From the NCBI GenBank assembly GCA_937975235.1, contig CALJUZ010000135.1:1-26587 (forward strand): DNA of 26,587 bases. The letters are read 5' to 3'. Source of the stretch: CALJUZ01 sp003387805 (lineage in GTDB: Bacteria; Bacillota; Limnochordia; Limnochordales; ZCTH02-B6). The translations under genes were made by a program, and so were the position numbers. This document shows positions 15,811 to 23,412 of the stretch, piece after piece. The notes under the pieces are model-generated. The model was given only the letters and a program-made list of their open reading frames with translations. It made no database searches and was not told the origin of the DNA. Every line of letters begins with the position of its first letter. Position 1 is the first letter of the stretch.

Positions 15811-16539
15811 TCATCCTTCGTCGCTGTGCTGTTCGGCCGCCCGGCCGTCTTGCGTGTCGGCCTTGCGCCGGCGGTCCCGCAGCACTTTGAACACTTGCCG
15901 CGGCGTCACGCCCCGCTCGGCCAGCAGCACCGTCAAATGATACAGCAAGTCGGCCGTCTCCTCAAGGAGCGGGTGCTTGGTGTCGTTCTTGGCGGCGATA
16001 ATGACCTCGGCGCTCTCCTCGCCGATCTTTTTCAGGATCTTGTCCAGGCCTTCCCGGAAAAGGTATGCGGTGTACGACTCCTCGGTGGGGCGGTCCCGCC
16101 GGTCCACCACCACCTGGTACAGCTCCTCGAACACGTCCTGCGCCCGCTCCTCGTACACCGCCTCGGGATCGAACGCGGGCCGGCCCACGGCCACCGCCTT
16201 GCCCTCGTCGGTCAGCTCGTAGTGGAAGCACGACTTGAAGCCCTGGTGGCACGCGCCGGGGCCTTGCTGCTCCACTTTCAGCAGCAGCGCGTCGCCGTCG
16301 CAGTCGGCGATGACGGCTTTCACCGCTTGGTAGTGACCCGACGTCTCGCCCTTCATCCACAGCTTCTGGCGGCTGCGGCTCCAGTACCAGGCGCGCCCCG
16401 TCTCGATGGTGCGCTGAAGCGCCTCCCGGTTCATGTAGGCCATCATCAGCACTTCGTCGGTCTCCGCGTCCTGGACGACCACGGGAATAAGTCCGTTGGT
16501 CTCGAATTTTAGGTCCGACAGTTCAATGCTCAGTTCCAT
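15811..16539 (-). CDS. hisIE: Bifunctional phosphoribosyl-AMP cyclohydrolase / phosphoribosyl-ATP pyrophosphatase
   Basis: Carries out histidine steps 2 and 3. The 242 residues are a natural HisI-HisE fusion. The cyclohydrolase half (1 to about 115) has VLMMAYMNREAL, the metal site DCDGD at 79-83 and zinc cysteines 97 and 104 in GACHQGFKSCFHY. The pyrophosphatase half (about 130 to 230) has SYTAYLFREGLDKILKKIGE and the metal-binding EESAEVIIAAKN and EETADLLYHL helices. ATG 16539 has GGAGGG eight bases upstream, inside the end of the hisA-hisF gene (17-base overlap), and the stop sits six bases before the pcrA start. HisIE fusion is common in bacteria and not itself unusual. Function is certain. 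Confidence 0.96.
   Translation of the reverse strand: MELSIELSDLKFETNGLIPVVVQDAETDEVLMMAYMNREALQRTIETGRAWYWSRSRQKLWMKGETSGHYQAVKAVIADCDGDALLLKVEQQGPGACHQGFKSCFHYELTDEGKAVAVGRPAFDPEAVYEERAQDVFEELYQVVVDRRDRPTEESYTAYLFREGLDKILKKIGEESAEVIIAAKNDTKHPLLEETADLLYHLTVLLAERGVTPRQVFKVLRDRRRKADTQDGRAAEQHSDEG
15814..15819 (-). promoter_or_regulatory. Ribosome binding site deciding the pcrA start
   Basis: GAAGGA on the minus strand lies eight bases before ATG 15805. The earlier ATG 15814 begins inside this site, so the later start is favoured. Confidence 0.65.
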
Positions 16540-18094
16540 CCTCGGTTCCCTCCGCTGCGGGACCGGCCGCCCGCGCGCCGATCTCCGGCTCCCCCGCCGG
16601 CACGCCCGCTGCCCGCAGGAACTGCTTGATGCGGGCGATGCTCGTCTCCTTGTCGTGCAGCATGCTGGCCACCAGCACCGCGTCGACGCGGCCTTGCACG
16701 AAGCCGTCCAGCAAATGCTGCAGCGTCCCCGCGCCGCCCGAAGCCACCACGGGCACGCGCACCGCTTCGGCCACCCGGCGGTTCAGCTCGTTGTCGTAGC
16801 CTTGTTTGGTGCCGTCGGCGTCGATGCTGCTGAGGACGATTTCGCCGGCGCCCAACGCTTCGGCCCGCCGGGCCCACTCCACCGCGTCCAGCCCCGTGGC
16901 CGTGCGGCCGCCGTGGGTGAACACTTCCCAGCCCCCGTCCGGGCGCCGCCGGCAGTCGATGGCCACGACCATGCGCTCCCGGCCGAAGGCGTCGGCGCCC
17001 TCTTTGATCAGTTCCGGCCGCGCCACCGCGGCGCTGCCCAGCGACACTTTGGCCGCGCCGGCGTCGAAGAGGCGCTGCATGTTCTCCACGCTGCCAATCC
17101 CGCCGCCCACCGTCAGCGGCGCCGCAATGACGCCGGCCACCCGGCGGACCACGTCCACGGCGGCCGCCCGGCCTTCCGCCGACGCGCTGATGTCCAGCAG
17201 CATGATCTCATCCGCGCCCTGCCGGTCGTAGGCCGCCGCCAGCTCCACGGGGTCCCCCACGTCGCGGATGCCGGCGAAGCGCACGCCCTTGACGACCCGC
17301 CCGTCCCGCACGTCCAGGCAGGCGATGACGCGCCCGGCCGGACGGGACACAGCCGCCGGACCCGGGCCGCGGCGGGCCTCGGCGGCCGCGGCCAGCGCGT
17401 CCTCCAGCCGCACCGCGCCCGTATAGACGGCCTTGCCGATAATGATGCCGGACACGCCCGGGATGCGGCTCAGCACCCGCACGTCCTCCACGCTGCTGAC
17501 GCCGCCGGAGGCGATGATGCGCAGGCCCGTGCCCGTCATGCGCCCCAGGGCCTCCACGTTGGGCCCTTGCAGCATGCCGTCCCGGGCGATGTCGGTGAAA
17601 ACAATTTCCCGCACGCCCCGCCGGCCCATCTCCCGGGCCAGCTCCACCGCGTCCAGCCCGGTGCCTTCCACCCAGCCCCGCACGGCCGCTTTCCCGTCCC
17701 GGGCGTCAATGCCCACCAGGATGCGCCCCGGATGCTTCCGGCACGCCTCCTCCACCAGGGCGGGGTTTTCCGCCGCGGCGGTGCCGAGAATAACCCACTG
17801 CACGCCCCGCCGCAACACTTCGTCCACGGCCGCCATGTCCCGGATGCCGCCGCCCAGCTGCACGGGAATGTCCACCGCCTGCACGATGGCCGTCACCACG
17901 TCCAGGTTGCGCGGCAGCCCCTCGAAGGCGCCGTCCAGGTCCACCACGTGCAGCCGCCGCGCGCCCGCCTCCGCAAAGGAGCGGGCCACCGCGACCGGGT
18001 CGTCGGCATACACCGTCTCCGCGTCGGCGCGGCCTTGCACAAGCCGGACGCAGCGGCCGCCTCTCAGGTCGATGGCCGGAATGACGACGCTCAT
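16523..18094 (-). CDS. hisAF: HisA-HisF fusion: ProFAR isomerase joined to imidazole glycerol phosphate synthase cyclase
   Basis: One continuous 523-residue frame holds two homologous (beta/alpha)8 barrels. Residues 1 to about 240 are HisA, which isomerises ProFAR to PRFAR, with catalytic Asp9 (IPAIDLRGG) and Asp130 (ILVGIDARDG). A linker of about 14 residues (GPGPAAVSRPAG) leads to HisF at about 255-498, which cyclises PRFAR with ammonia to IGP and AICAR. HisF has Asp261 (IACLDVRDG) and Asp380 (VVAIDCRR). The ammonia-gate residues of HisF (Arg5, Glu46, Lys99, Glu167 of T. maritima) are kept as Arg255, Glu296, Lys349 and Glu418, so a HisH partner is still expected, yet no hisH lies in this operon. 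An Ala/Glu-rich tail of about 25 residues overlaps hisIE. The ATG overlaps the hisB stop as ATGA. The domain order follows the usual hisA-hisF gene order. Confidence 0.93.
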   Translation of the reverse strand: MSVVIPAIDLRGGRCVRLVQGRADAETVYADDPVAVARSFAEAGARRLHVVDLDGAFEGLPRNLDVVTAIVQAVDIPVQLGGGIRDMAAVDEVLRRGVQWVILGTAAAENPALVEEACRKHPGRILVGIDARDGKAAVRGWVEGTGLDAVELAREMGRRGVREIVFTDIARDGMLQGPNVEALGRMTGTGLRIIASGGVSSVEDVRVLSRIPGVSGIIIGKAVYTGAVRLEDALAAAAEARRGPGPAAVSRPAGRVIACLDVRDGRVVKGVRFAGIRDVGDPVELAAAYDRQGADEIMLLDISASAEGRAAAVDVVRRVAGVIAAPLTVGGGIGSVENMQRLFDAGAAKVSLGSAAVARPELIKEGADAFGRERMVVAIDCRRRPDGGWEVFTHGGRTATGLDAVEWARRAEALGAGEIVLSSIDADGTKQGYDNELNRRVAEAVRVPVVASGGAGTLQHLLDGFVQGRVDAVLVASMLHDKETSIARIKQFLRAAGVPAGEPEIGARAAGPAAEGTEDGTEH

Positions 18095-18699
18095 GCCAGC
18101 ATGCCCTTCGTCGACGGCACGCCTTTGACCCGCGGGTCAAAGGCCGCCGCGTCTTTCAGCGCCCGCGCCACGGCCTTGAAGGCGGCTTCGATGATGTGGT
18201 GCTCGTTCTTGCCCGCGAGCTGGCGCACGTGCAGCGTGACGCCCCCGGTGGTCGCGAAGGCCCGGAAAAACTCTTCCGCCAGCACCGCGTCAAACTGGCC
18301 GATGCGGCCCGCGGGCGTCAGGTCGTAGGCCAGGTAGGGCCGGCCGCTGAGATCCAGCGCCGCCAGCACCAGCGCGTCGTCCATGGGCACGTGCGCGCTG
18401 CCGAACCGCTGAATGCCGGCTTTGTCGCCCAGGGCCGCGTGCAGCGCCTGGCCCAGGCACAGCCCCGTGTCCTCCACGGTGTGGTGGCCGTCCACGTGCA
18501 GGTCGCCGTCGACCCGCACGGTCAGGTCAAACAAGCCGTGGCGGGCAAACGCCGTCAGCATGTGGTCGAAAAAGCCGATGCCGGTCTGCACGTCGGCTTC
18601 GCCTGCGCCGTCCAGCACCAGGCGCAGTTCGATGTCGGTCTCCGCGGTGCGCCGGGTGACAAAGCCCGTGCGCGGCCCCCTCGTTTCCCTGCTCGACAT
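18091..18699 (-). CDS. hisB: Imidazoleglycerol-phosphate dehydratase
   Basis: Dehydrates IGP to imidazole acetol phosphate. The 202 residues are the monofunctional form, without the histidinol-phosphate phosphatase domain found in enterobacteria. The duplicated metal-binding motifs are clear: FFDHMLTAFARHG (about 43-55), DGHHTVEDTG (about 69-78), then KNEHHIIEAAFKA (about 163-175). The C-terminal PSTKG is also present. Start ATG 18699 has AAGGA nine bases upstream at the end of hisD, and the stop overlaps the next start as ATGA. Being monofunctional, it needs a separate histidinol phosphatase, which is not in this window. Function is certain. Confidence 0.97.
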   Translation of the reverse strand: MSSRETRGPRTGFVTRRTAETDIELRLVLDGAGEADVQTGIGFFDHMLTAFARHGLFDLTVRVDGDLHVDGHHTVEDTGLCLGQALHAALGDKAGIQRFGSAHVPMDDALVLAALDLSGRPYLAYDLTPAGRIGQFDAVLAEEFFRAFATTGGVTLHVRQLAGKNEHHIIEAAFKAVARALKDAAAFDPRVKGVPSTKGMLA

Positions 18700-18704
18700 G
18701 GCCC

Positions 18705-20063
18705 TCAGTCCTTTCCGTCCAGCCGCACCCGCATGGCGCGCGCGTGCGCGGGCAGCCCCTCAATCTCCGCCAGCCGCTCCACGTCCCGGCCTTCCAGCTC
18801 GGCCGCTTCCCTCGTGTAGATGACCACGCCCGAGCGGCGGACGAAGTCGTCCACGCTCAGCTGCGACGCGAAGCGGGCCGTGCCGTTGGTGGGAAGGATA
18901 TGGTTGGAGCCGGCGATGTAGTCGCCCACCACTTCGGGCGTGTAGGGCCCCACGAACACGGCGCCCGCGTGACGGATGCGCCGCAGCAGGCCCAGCGGTT
19001 CCCGCACCATGACCTCCAGATGCTCGGGCGCCAGCACGTTGGCCAGAAGCACCGCCTCTTCCATGTCGCGGCAGACGGCGATGAGGCCCCACCGCTCCAG
19101 CGACGCCCGGGCCACCGCCGGATCGGGCAGCGCCGCCAGCTGCCGCGCCAGCTCCTCCCGCACCGCCTCGGCCAGGTGTTTGTCGTCGGTCACCAGCCAC
19201 GCGGCCGCCTCGGTGTCGTGCTCGGCCTGGGACAGCAAGTCCGCGGCCGCGAACTCCGGCCGCGCCGACCCGTCGGCCAGCACCAAAATTTCGCTGGGGC
19301 CGGCGATGGCGTCAATGCCCACCCGCCCGAACACCCGCTTTTTCGCCAGCTGCGTGAACACGTTGCCCGGCCCGACGATTTTGTCCACGGCCCGGATGGT
19401 CTCGGTCCCGTAGGCCAGCGCCGCCACCGCGTGGGCGCCGCCCACCCGCAGGACGGCGTCCGCGCCGGCCTCTTTGGCCGCGATGAGAATGTACGGGTTG
19501 ACGCGGCCGTCGGGCCCGCCGGGCGTCACCACGACGACGTAGTCCACGCCCGCGACCCGGGCCGGCACCACGGCCATCAGCGCCGTAGACACCAGCGGGA
19601 AGCGGCCGCCCGGCACCAGGGCCGCCACCCGCTCCATGGGCACGTAGCGCTGTCCCACCACGCCGCCGCCGGGCATGGTCTCGAACCACGGCTGGCGCTT
19701 CTGCGCTTCGTGGGCCAGGCGGATGTTGTCGCGCGCCCGGCGGATGGCCGCCACGACCCGCGGGTCGGCCTCGGCGTACGCGGCCGCAAACTCTTCTTCA
19801 CCGACGAAAAACCGGGCCGGCGGCAAGTCCATGCCGTCCAGCCGCCGGGCGTAGTCCGCCACCGCCGCGTCGCCGCCGCGGCGCACGTCCTCGACGATGC
19901 GCTCCACCACCTGCCAGGGCGTGAGCGGCTGGCCGAACACCGCCGCGGTGCGCTCCATCACCTGCGGGGCGACCTCCATGTCCTCCAGCGGCGGCCGCTG
20001 CACCAGCGCCACCAGCCGCTCCCACGGCATCGTGTCCGTGTGCACCAGCTTGACGTCAATCAT
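18705..20063 (-). CDS. hisD: Histidinol dehydrogenase
   Basis: Zinc- and NAD+-dependent enzyme for the last two steps, histidinol to histidine. The 452 residues include the characteristic VVVTPGGPDGRVNPYILIAA, VDKIVGPGNVFTQLAKK, GIDAIAGPSEILVLAD and SQAEHDTEA blocks. The substrate/zinc region APEHLEV...GDYIAGSNHILPT is present, with Ser where most relatives have Pro in the GPNH motif, a mild variation. Length is slightly longer than typical (about 430), the extra residues lying at the N-terminus. ATG 20063 overlaps the end of hisG by eight bases, and hisB begins five bases after its stop, consistent with one polycistronic message. Function is certain. Confidence 0.97.
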   Translation of the reverse strand: MIDVKLVHTDTMPWERLVALVQRPPLEDMEVAPQVMERTAAVFGQPLTPWQVVERIVEDVRRGGDAAVADYARRLDGMDLPPARFFVGEEEFAAAYAEADPRVVAAIRRARDNIRLAHEAQKRQPWFETMPGGGVVGQRYVPMERVAALVPGGRFPLVSTALMAVVPARVAGVDYVVVVTPGGPDGRVNPYILIAAKEAGADAVLRVGGAHAVAALAYGTETIRAVDKIVGPGNVFTQLAKKRVFGRVGIDAIAGPSEILVLADGSARPEFAAADLLSQAEHDTEAAAWLVTDDKHLAEAVREELARQLAALPDPAVARASLERWGLIAVCRDMEEAVLLANVLAPEHLEVMVREPLGLLRRIRHAGAVFVGPYTPEVVGDYIAGSNHILPTNGTARFASQLSVDDFVRRSGVVIYTREAAELEGRDVERLAEIEGLPAHARAMRVRLDGKD

Positions 20064-20703
20064 GGCTTTCCAGTCCTCTTTCGAGTCCTTGCCGCAGCGC
20101 GGCGGTCAGCGCCGCGATGGGCTCGTACTGCAGCTTGTAGCGGACGCGGTTGGCGATGAGGCGGGCGGTGCTGACGCCCACGGACGCGATGGGCACCAGA
20201 TCGTTCTCCCGCAGCGTCCGGCCCGTCTCGGTGATGTCCACCACCGCGTCGGCCAGGCCCACCAAAGGCGCCAGCTCGATGTTGCCGTGGAGCGGAATGA
20301 CGTCCACCTGAATGCCTTGCTCGCGGAAATAGCGGGCGGCCACCCGGGGGTATTTGGTCGCGACGCGGCTGTTGAAACCCAGCTGCGTCACCCGCTGGAT
20401 CCCCGAGCGTTTCGGCACGGCCACCACCATCTCGCACCGCCCCAGCTTCAGATCCAGCAGTTCCGCGACGTCGTGCTCCGTCTCCCACAGCACGTCCTTG
20501 CCCGCGACGCCCACGTCCGCGGCGCCGTACTCCACGAACGTCGGCACGTCCGACGCCCGGCAGATGAGAAAGCGCACCGGCCCGCCGTTGATGACCAGCC
20601 GCCGGTCCGCGGCGGCGATGCCGCTGACGTCCAGGCCCGCCCGCCGGAAGAGGGGCACCAAATCGCCCAGCAGCCTGCCCTTGGGCAGCGCGACGGTCAG
20701 CAT
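20056..20703 (-). CDS. hisG: ATP phosphoribosyltransferase, short catalytic form
   Basis: Condenses ATP and PRPP to start histidine synthesis. At 215 residues it is the short HisG form that lacks the C-terminal histidine-sensing ACT-like domain and therefore needs HisZ, encoded immediately upstream. Visible motifs are LTVALPKGRLL at the N-terminus, EYGAADVGVAGKDVL, and the PRPP-binding loop ADAVVDITETGRTLREN near 150-166. ATG 20703 has GGGAGG seven bases upstream and overlaps the hisZ stop by seven bases; its own stop overlaps hisD. Feedback control would act through HisZ in the hetero-octamer, as known for this class. Confidence 0.97.
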   Translation of the reverse strand: MLTVALPKGRLLGDLVPLFRRAGLDVSGIAAADRRLVINGGPVRFLICRASDVPTFVEYGAADVGVAGKDVLWETEHDVAELLDLKLGRCEMVVAVPKRSGIQRVTQLGFNSRVATKYPRVAARYFREQGIQVDVIPLHGNIELAPLVGLADAVVDITETGRTLRENDLVPIASVGVSTARLIANRVRYKLQYEPIAALTAALRQGLERGLESHD

Positions 20704-21953
20704 GGGCCGCCCTCCCTCTCCTGCAGGCCGGGACCGTGAAACGTCCGCCGGGAGCCGGCCGTGAAGAAGGCGACGTTTTCGATTCCGCGCGCCCGTGCGT
20801 ACTCAAGGGCTTCGTCCAGCGAGCGCTCCATGACGTCCGCCACCACCCGCAGACCGTCGGCCCGCAGCCGCGCGGCGGCTTCGATGGCCTGCGTGCGGCC
20901 CGCCGCGTCCGACGCCACGAGCCACGCCGGCGCCGGCCGGCCGTCCTCGCCGGGCGCGCTCTGTCCCTCCAGCGCCTGCATAATGCGCTCGACGCCGATG
21001 ACAAAGCCCGTGGCCGGGCAGTCGACGCCGAACTTGGCGATGAGCTGGTCGTACCGGCCGCCGGTGCAGACGGGAAACCCCACGTCGGGCGAGTAGCCTT
21101 CCAGCACCATGCCGGTGTAGTAGTCCAGGTCCTTGATCATGCCGAAGTCGACCCAGACCCGGTCCTGCACGCCGTAGGCCTCCAGCGCCCGGTAAACGGC
21201 CGCCAGGTTCTCGGCCGCGGCCCGGGACCCGTCGTTGTCGGCCAAAGACAAAGCCCGCTCGATGGCTTCGCCCCGTCCCTGCAGCCGCGGCAGCTCGTTC
21301 AGCAGCCGCTGCTTGCTCTCGGGCAGGCCCGTCTCGGCCACCACCTGCGGCAAGGCCACGTAGTCCCGCTGCAAAAGGGCCCGCCGCAGCGCCCGCCGCA
21401 CGTCCCGCTCCAGCTCGACCCCGGCGATGATGCCGTTGAAATAGCCCACCTGGCCGATGTCCAGGCGAAACTCACGCAGGCCCGCGGCCTCCAGCGCCGT
21501 GGCGGCCAGAGCGATGATCTCCGCGTCGGCCGCGGGGCCCGGCGCGCCCACCAGCTCCACGCCCGCCTGCCAAAACTCCCGCTGGCGCCCCGCCCGCAGT
21601 TCCTCGTGGCGGAACACGTTGGCCACATAGTGGAGCCGGACGGGCCGCGGCTCGTCCTTCAGCCGGGTGGCCACGATGCGGGCGATGGGCGTCGTCACGT
21701 CGTAGCGCAGCGCCAGCGTGTGCCCTTCCCGGTCGAAAAGCCGGTACGCCTTTTCCGCCATGTCCGGCCCGTTGCTTTGCGCCAGCGACTCCAGAAATTC
21801 GACGGTGGGGGTGATGACTTCTTCGTACCCCCACCGCTCGAACGTGGTCTTCAGGGCCGCCTCCACCGCCCGTTTGCGGGCCGCCTCGCGTGGGAGGAAA
21901 TCCCGCACCCCGCTGGGCGTCATGACCCGCGTGTAGCGCGGCTGCATGCTCAC
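20697..21953 (-). CDS. hisZ: ATP phosphoribosyltransferase regulatory subunit
   Basis: A HisRS paralogue that does not charge tRNA but binds histidine and activates or inhibits short HisG. The 418 residues keep the class II synthetase core: TPSGVRDFLPREA at about 12-24, LRYDVTTPIARI, VFRHEELRAGRQREFWQAGV (motif 2-like) and CTGGRYDQLIAKFG (motif 3 region). A C-terminal alpha/beta part follows (PAWLVASDAAGR onward). A full HisRS is considered unlikely because it sits directly before a short hisG and has HisZ-like length. GTG 21953 is favoured by AGGAG nine bases upstream over ATG 21947. It is the first gene of the his operon, 85 bases after guaA. No T-box or attenuator is visible before it. Confidence 0.94.
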   Translation of the reverse strand: MSMQPRYTRVMTPSGVRDFLPREAARKRAVEAALKTTFERWGYEEVITPTVEFLESLAQSNGPDMAEKAYRLFDREGHTLALRYDVTTPIARIVATRLKDEPRPVRLHYVANVFRHEELRAGRQREFWQAGVELVGAPGPAADAEIIALAATALEAAGLREFRLDIGQVGYFNGIIAGVELERDVRRALRRALLQRDYVALPQVVAETGLPESKQRLLNELPRLQGRGEAIERALSLADNDGSRAAAENLAAVYRALEAYGVQDRVWVDFGMIKDLDYYTGMVLEGYSPDVGFPVCTGGRYDQLIAKFGVDCPATGFVIGVERIMQALEGQSAPGEDGRPAPAWLVASDAAGRTQAIEAAARLRADGLRVVADVMERSLDEALEYARARGIENVAFFTAGSRRTFHGPGLQEREGGPC

Positions 21954-22038
21954 GAATATCGACTCCTGTTTTCAGCCGTTTGGCCCGTGCGGCCCCTTTT
22001 AGCGTGACCGCCGCCGGGGCCGCCCGCCCAGCGCCCGC

Positions 22039-23316
22039 CTACTCCCACTCGATGGTCGCGGGCGGTTTCGAGCTGATGTCGTACACCACCCGGTTGACGC
22101 CGGGCACCTCGCTCATGATGCGGCGGGAGATGGCGTCCAGCACGTCGTGGGGCAGCCGGGCCCACCGGGCCTCCAGCCCGTCCGGGCTGACCACGGCCCG
22201 CACGCCCACCATGTGCCCGTACGTGCGCCGCCCTTCGGTGACGCCCACGGTGCGCGTATCCGTCAGCGCCGCGAACGCCTGGAACACGTCCCGGTCCAGC
22301 CCGGCCCGCCGCAGCTCCTCGGTGACGATGGCGTCCGCCGCCCGCACCACGTGCAGGCGTTCTTCGGTCACTTCGCCCACGACGCGCACCGCCAGCCCCG
22401 GGCCCGGGAACGGATGCCGCCACAAAATCTCCTCGGGCAGGCCCAGCACCTGGCCCAGCCGCCGCACTTCGTCTTTGAACAAGTACCGCAGCGGCTCGAC
22501 CAGCTCCAGCTCCATATCCTCGGGCAAGCCGCCCACGTTGTGATGACTTTTTACCATGCCCGCGCCGTCCGCGCCGCTTTCGATGACGTCGGTATACAGC
22601 GTCCCCTGGACCAGGTAGCGGGCGTCGCCCACCCGGCGGGCCTCTTCCTCGAACACCCGGACGAACTGCTCGCCGATGATCTTGCGCTTGGCCTCGGGGT
22701 CCGTGACGCCGGCCAGCGCGTCGAGAAACCGCCGCCGGGCGTCCACCGCGACCAGCTGCATGCGGAACCGGTCCCGGAACGTGGCGATGACTTGCTCCGC
22801 CTCGCCTTTGCGCAGCAGCCCGTGGTCGACGAAAATGCAAACCAGCGCATCGCCCACGGCCCGGTGCACCAGCGCCGCGGCCACCGACGAGTCGACGCCG
22901 CCGCTGAGGCCGCAGACGACCCGCCCTTGGCCCACCCGGGCGCGGATTTCGTCCACCGCCTGTTCGACGAAGGTTTCCATGGTCCACGTGCCCGAGCAGC
23001 CGCACCGGTCGAACAAAAACCGCCGCAGCTCGTCGTCGGACACGCCGCCGGCCCCGTCGTCGCCCCGCGGCGCCGCCAGCGTCGGCACGCCGGCCGCGGA
23101 CGTGGCCGCTTCCAGGGCGGCGTGGGCGGCCTGAGCGCCGCCCGCGATGACCACGCCCCGCGGCCGGCGCGCCTGCACTCGAGCGGCCGCCGAAGCCCGC
23201 GGCGCCACTTCGCAATACACGTTCATGCCCCGGACCCGGCGGGCCAGCATGCGGGCCGCAGCCGCGTCGCCGGGGCCGCCCGCGTCGACGATCAGCACCA
23301 GCTCAGAGGAAGCCAA
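22039..23316 (-). CDS. guaA: GMP synthetase with truncated, triad-less glutaminase domain
   Basis: Amidates XMP to GMP. The ATP-pyrophosphatase domain is intact, with PP-loop CGLSGGVDSSVAAAL at about 135-149, IFVDHGLLRKGE, KSHHNVGGLP and the dimerisation tail ending in SSKPPATIEWE. The N-terminal class I amidotransferase domain is only a remnant of about 80 residues: LVLIVDAGG...MNVYCEVAPR...RGVVIAGG...GVPTL matches the family start. Where the nucleophile motif GICYGMQ should follow, the chain jumps to DDELRRFLFDRCGCSGTW, the segment after the catalytic His-Glu. About 95 residues are gone, including Cys, His and Glu; the protein is 425 residues against about 510. It should use free ammonia or a separate glutaminase. 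TTG 23316 has the best ribosome site; ATG 23331 and ATG 23367 are in-frame alternatives. Confidence 0.93.
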   Translation of the reverse strand: MASSELVLIVDAGGPGDAAAARMLARRVRGMNVYCEVAPRASAAARVQARRPRGVVIAGGAQAAHAALEAATSAAGVPTLAAPRGDDGAGGVSDDELRRFLFDRCGCSGTWTMETFVEQAVDEIRARVGQGRVVCGLSGGVDSSVAAALVHRAVGDALVCIFVDHGLLRKGEAEQVIATFRDRFRMQLVAVDARRRFLDALAGVTDPEAKRKIIGEQFVRVFEEEARRVGDARYLVQGTLYTDVIESGADGAGMVKSHHNVGGLPEDMELELVEPLRYLFKDEVRRLGQVLGLPEEILWRHPFPGPGLAVRVVGEVTEERLHVVRAADAIVTEELRRAGLDRDVFQAFAALTDTRTVGVTEGRRTYGHMVGVRAVVSPDGLEARWARLPHDVLDAISRRIMSEVPGVNRVVYDISSKPPATIEWE

Positions 23317-23324
23317 AGCGGGCG

Positions 23325-23329
23325 CCTCC
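23325..23329 (-). promoter_or_regulatory. Ribosome binding site favouring the TTG start of guaA
   Basis: GGAGG on the minus strand lies eight bases before TTG 23316. Neither ATG 23331 nor ATG 23367 has a comparable site, which is why the short form was chosen; this remains an inference. Confidence 0.5.
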
Positions 23330-23412
23330 ATTCGGTTGGAGTCGGAAGGCGGCGGCGCTGCCGTCATTGTGACACGAAACGGCGCGCCGGCGCATCCCCG
23401 AAAATGCGGTAT

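Noticed and set aside
17332..17377. HisA-HisF fusion as a frameshift artefact
   Set aside because: No stop codon lies near the junction in frame, the linker reads naturally and no ribosome site precedes the internal GTG. The fusion is accepted, though raw-read confirmation would still help.
20697..21953. This gene as a true histidyl-tRNA synthetase
   Set aside because: It sits directly before a short-form hisG, which requires HisZ. The length fits HisZ and the order hisZ-hisG is standard.
21954..22038. Attenuator or T-box before hisZ
   Set aside because: The 85-base gap contains no T-box sequence, no histidine codon run and no terminator on the minus strand.
23020..23090. GuaA deletion as a sequencing frameshift
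   Set aside because: The frame is continuous on both sides and about 95 residues of family sequence are absent altogether; no other frame here shows GICYGMQ or HPE motifs. An assembly collapse cannot be excluded from the sequence alone.
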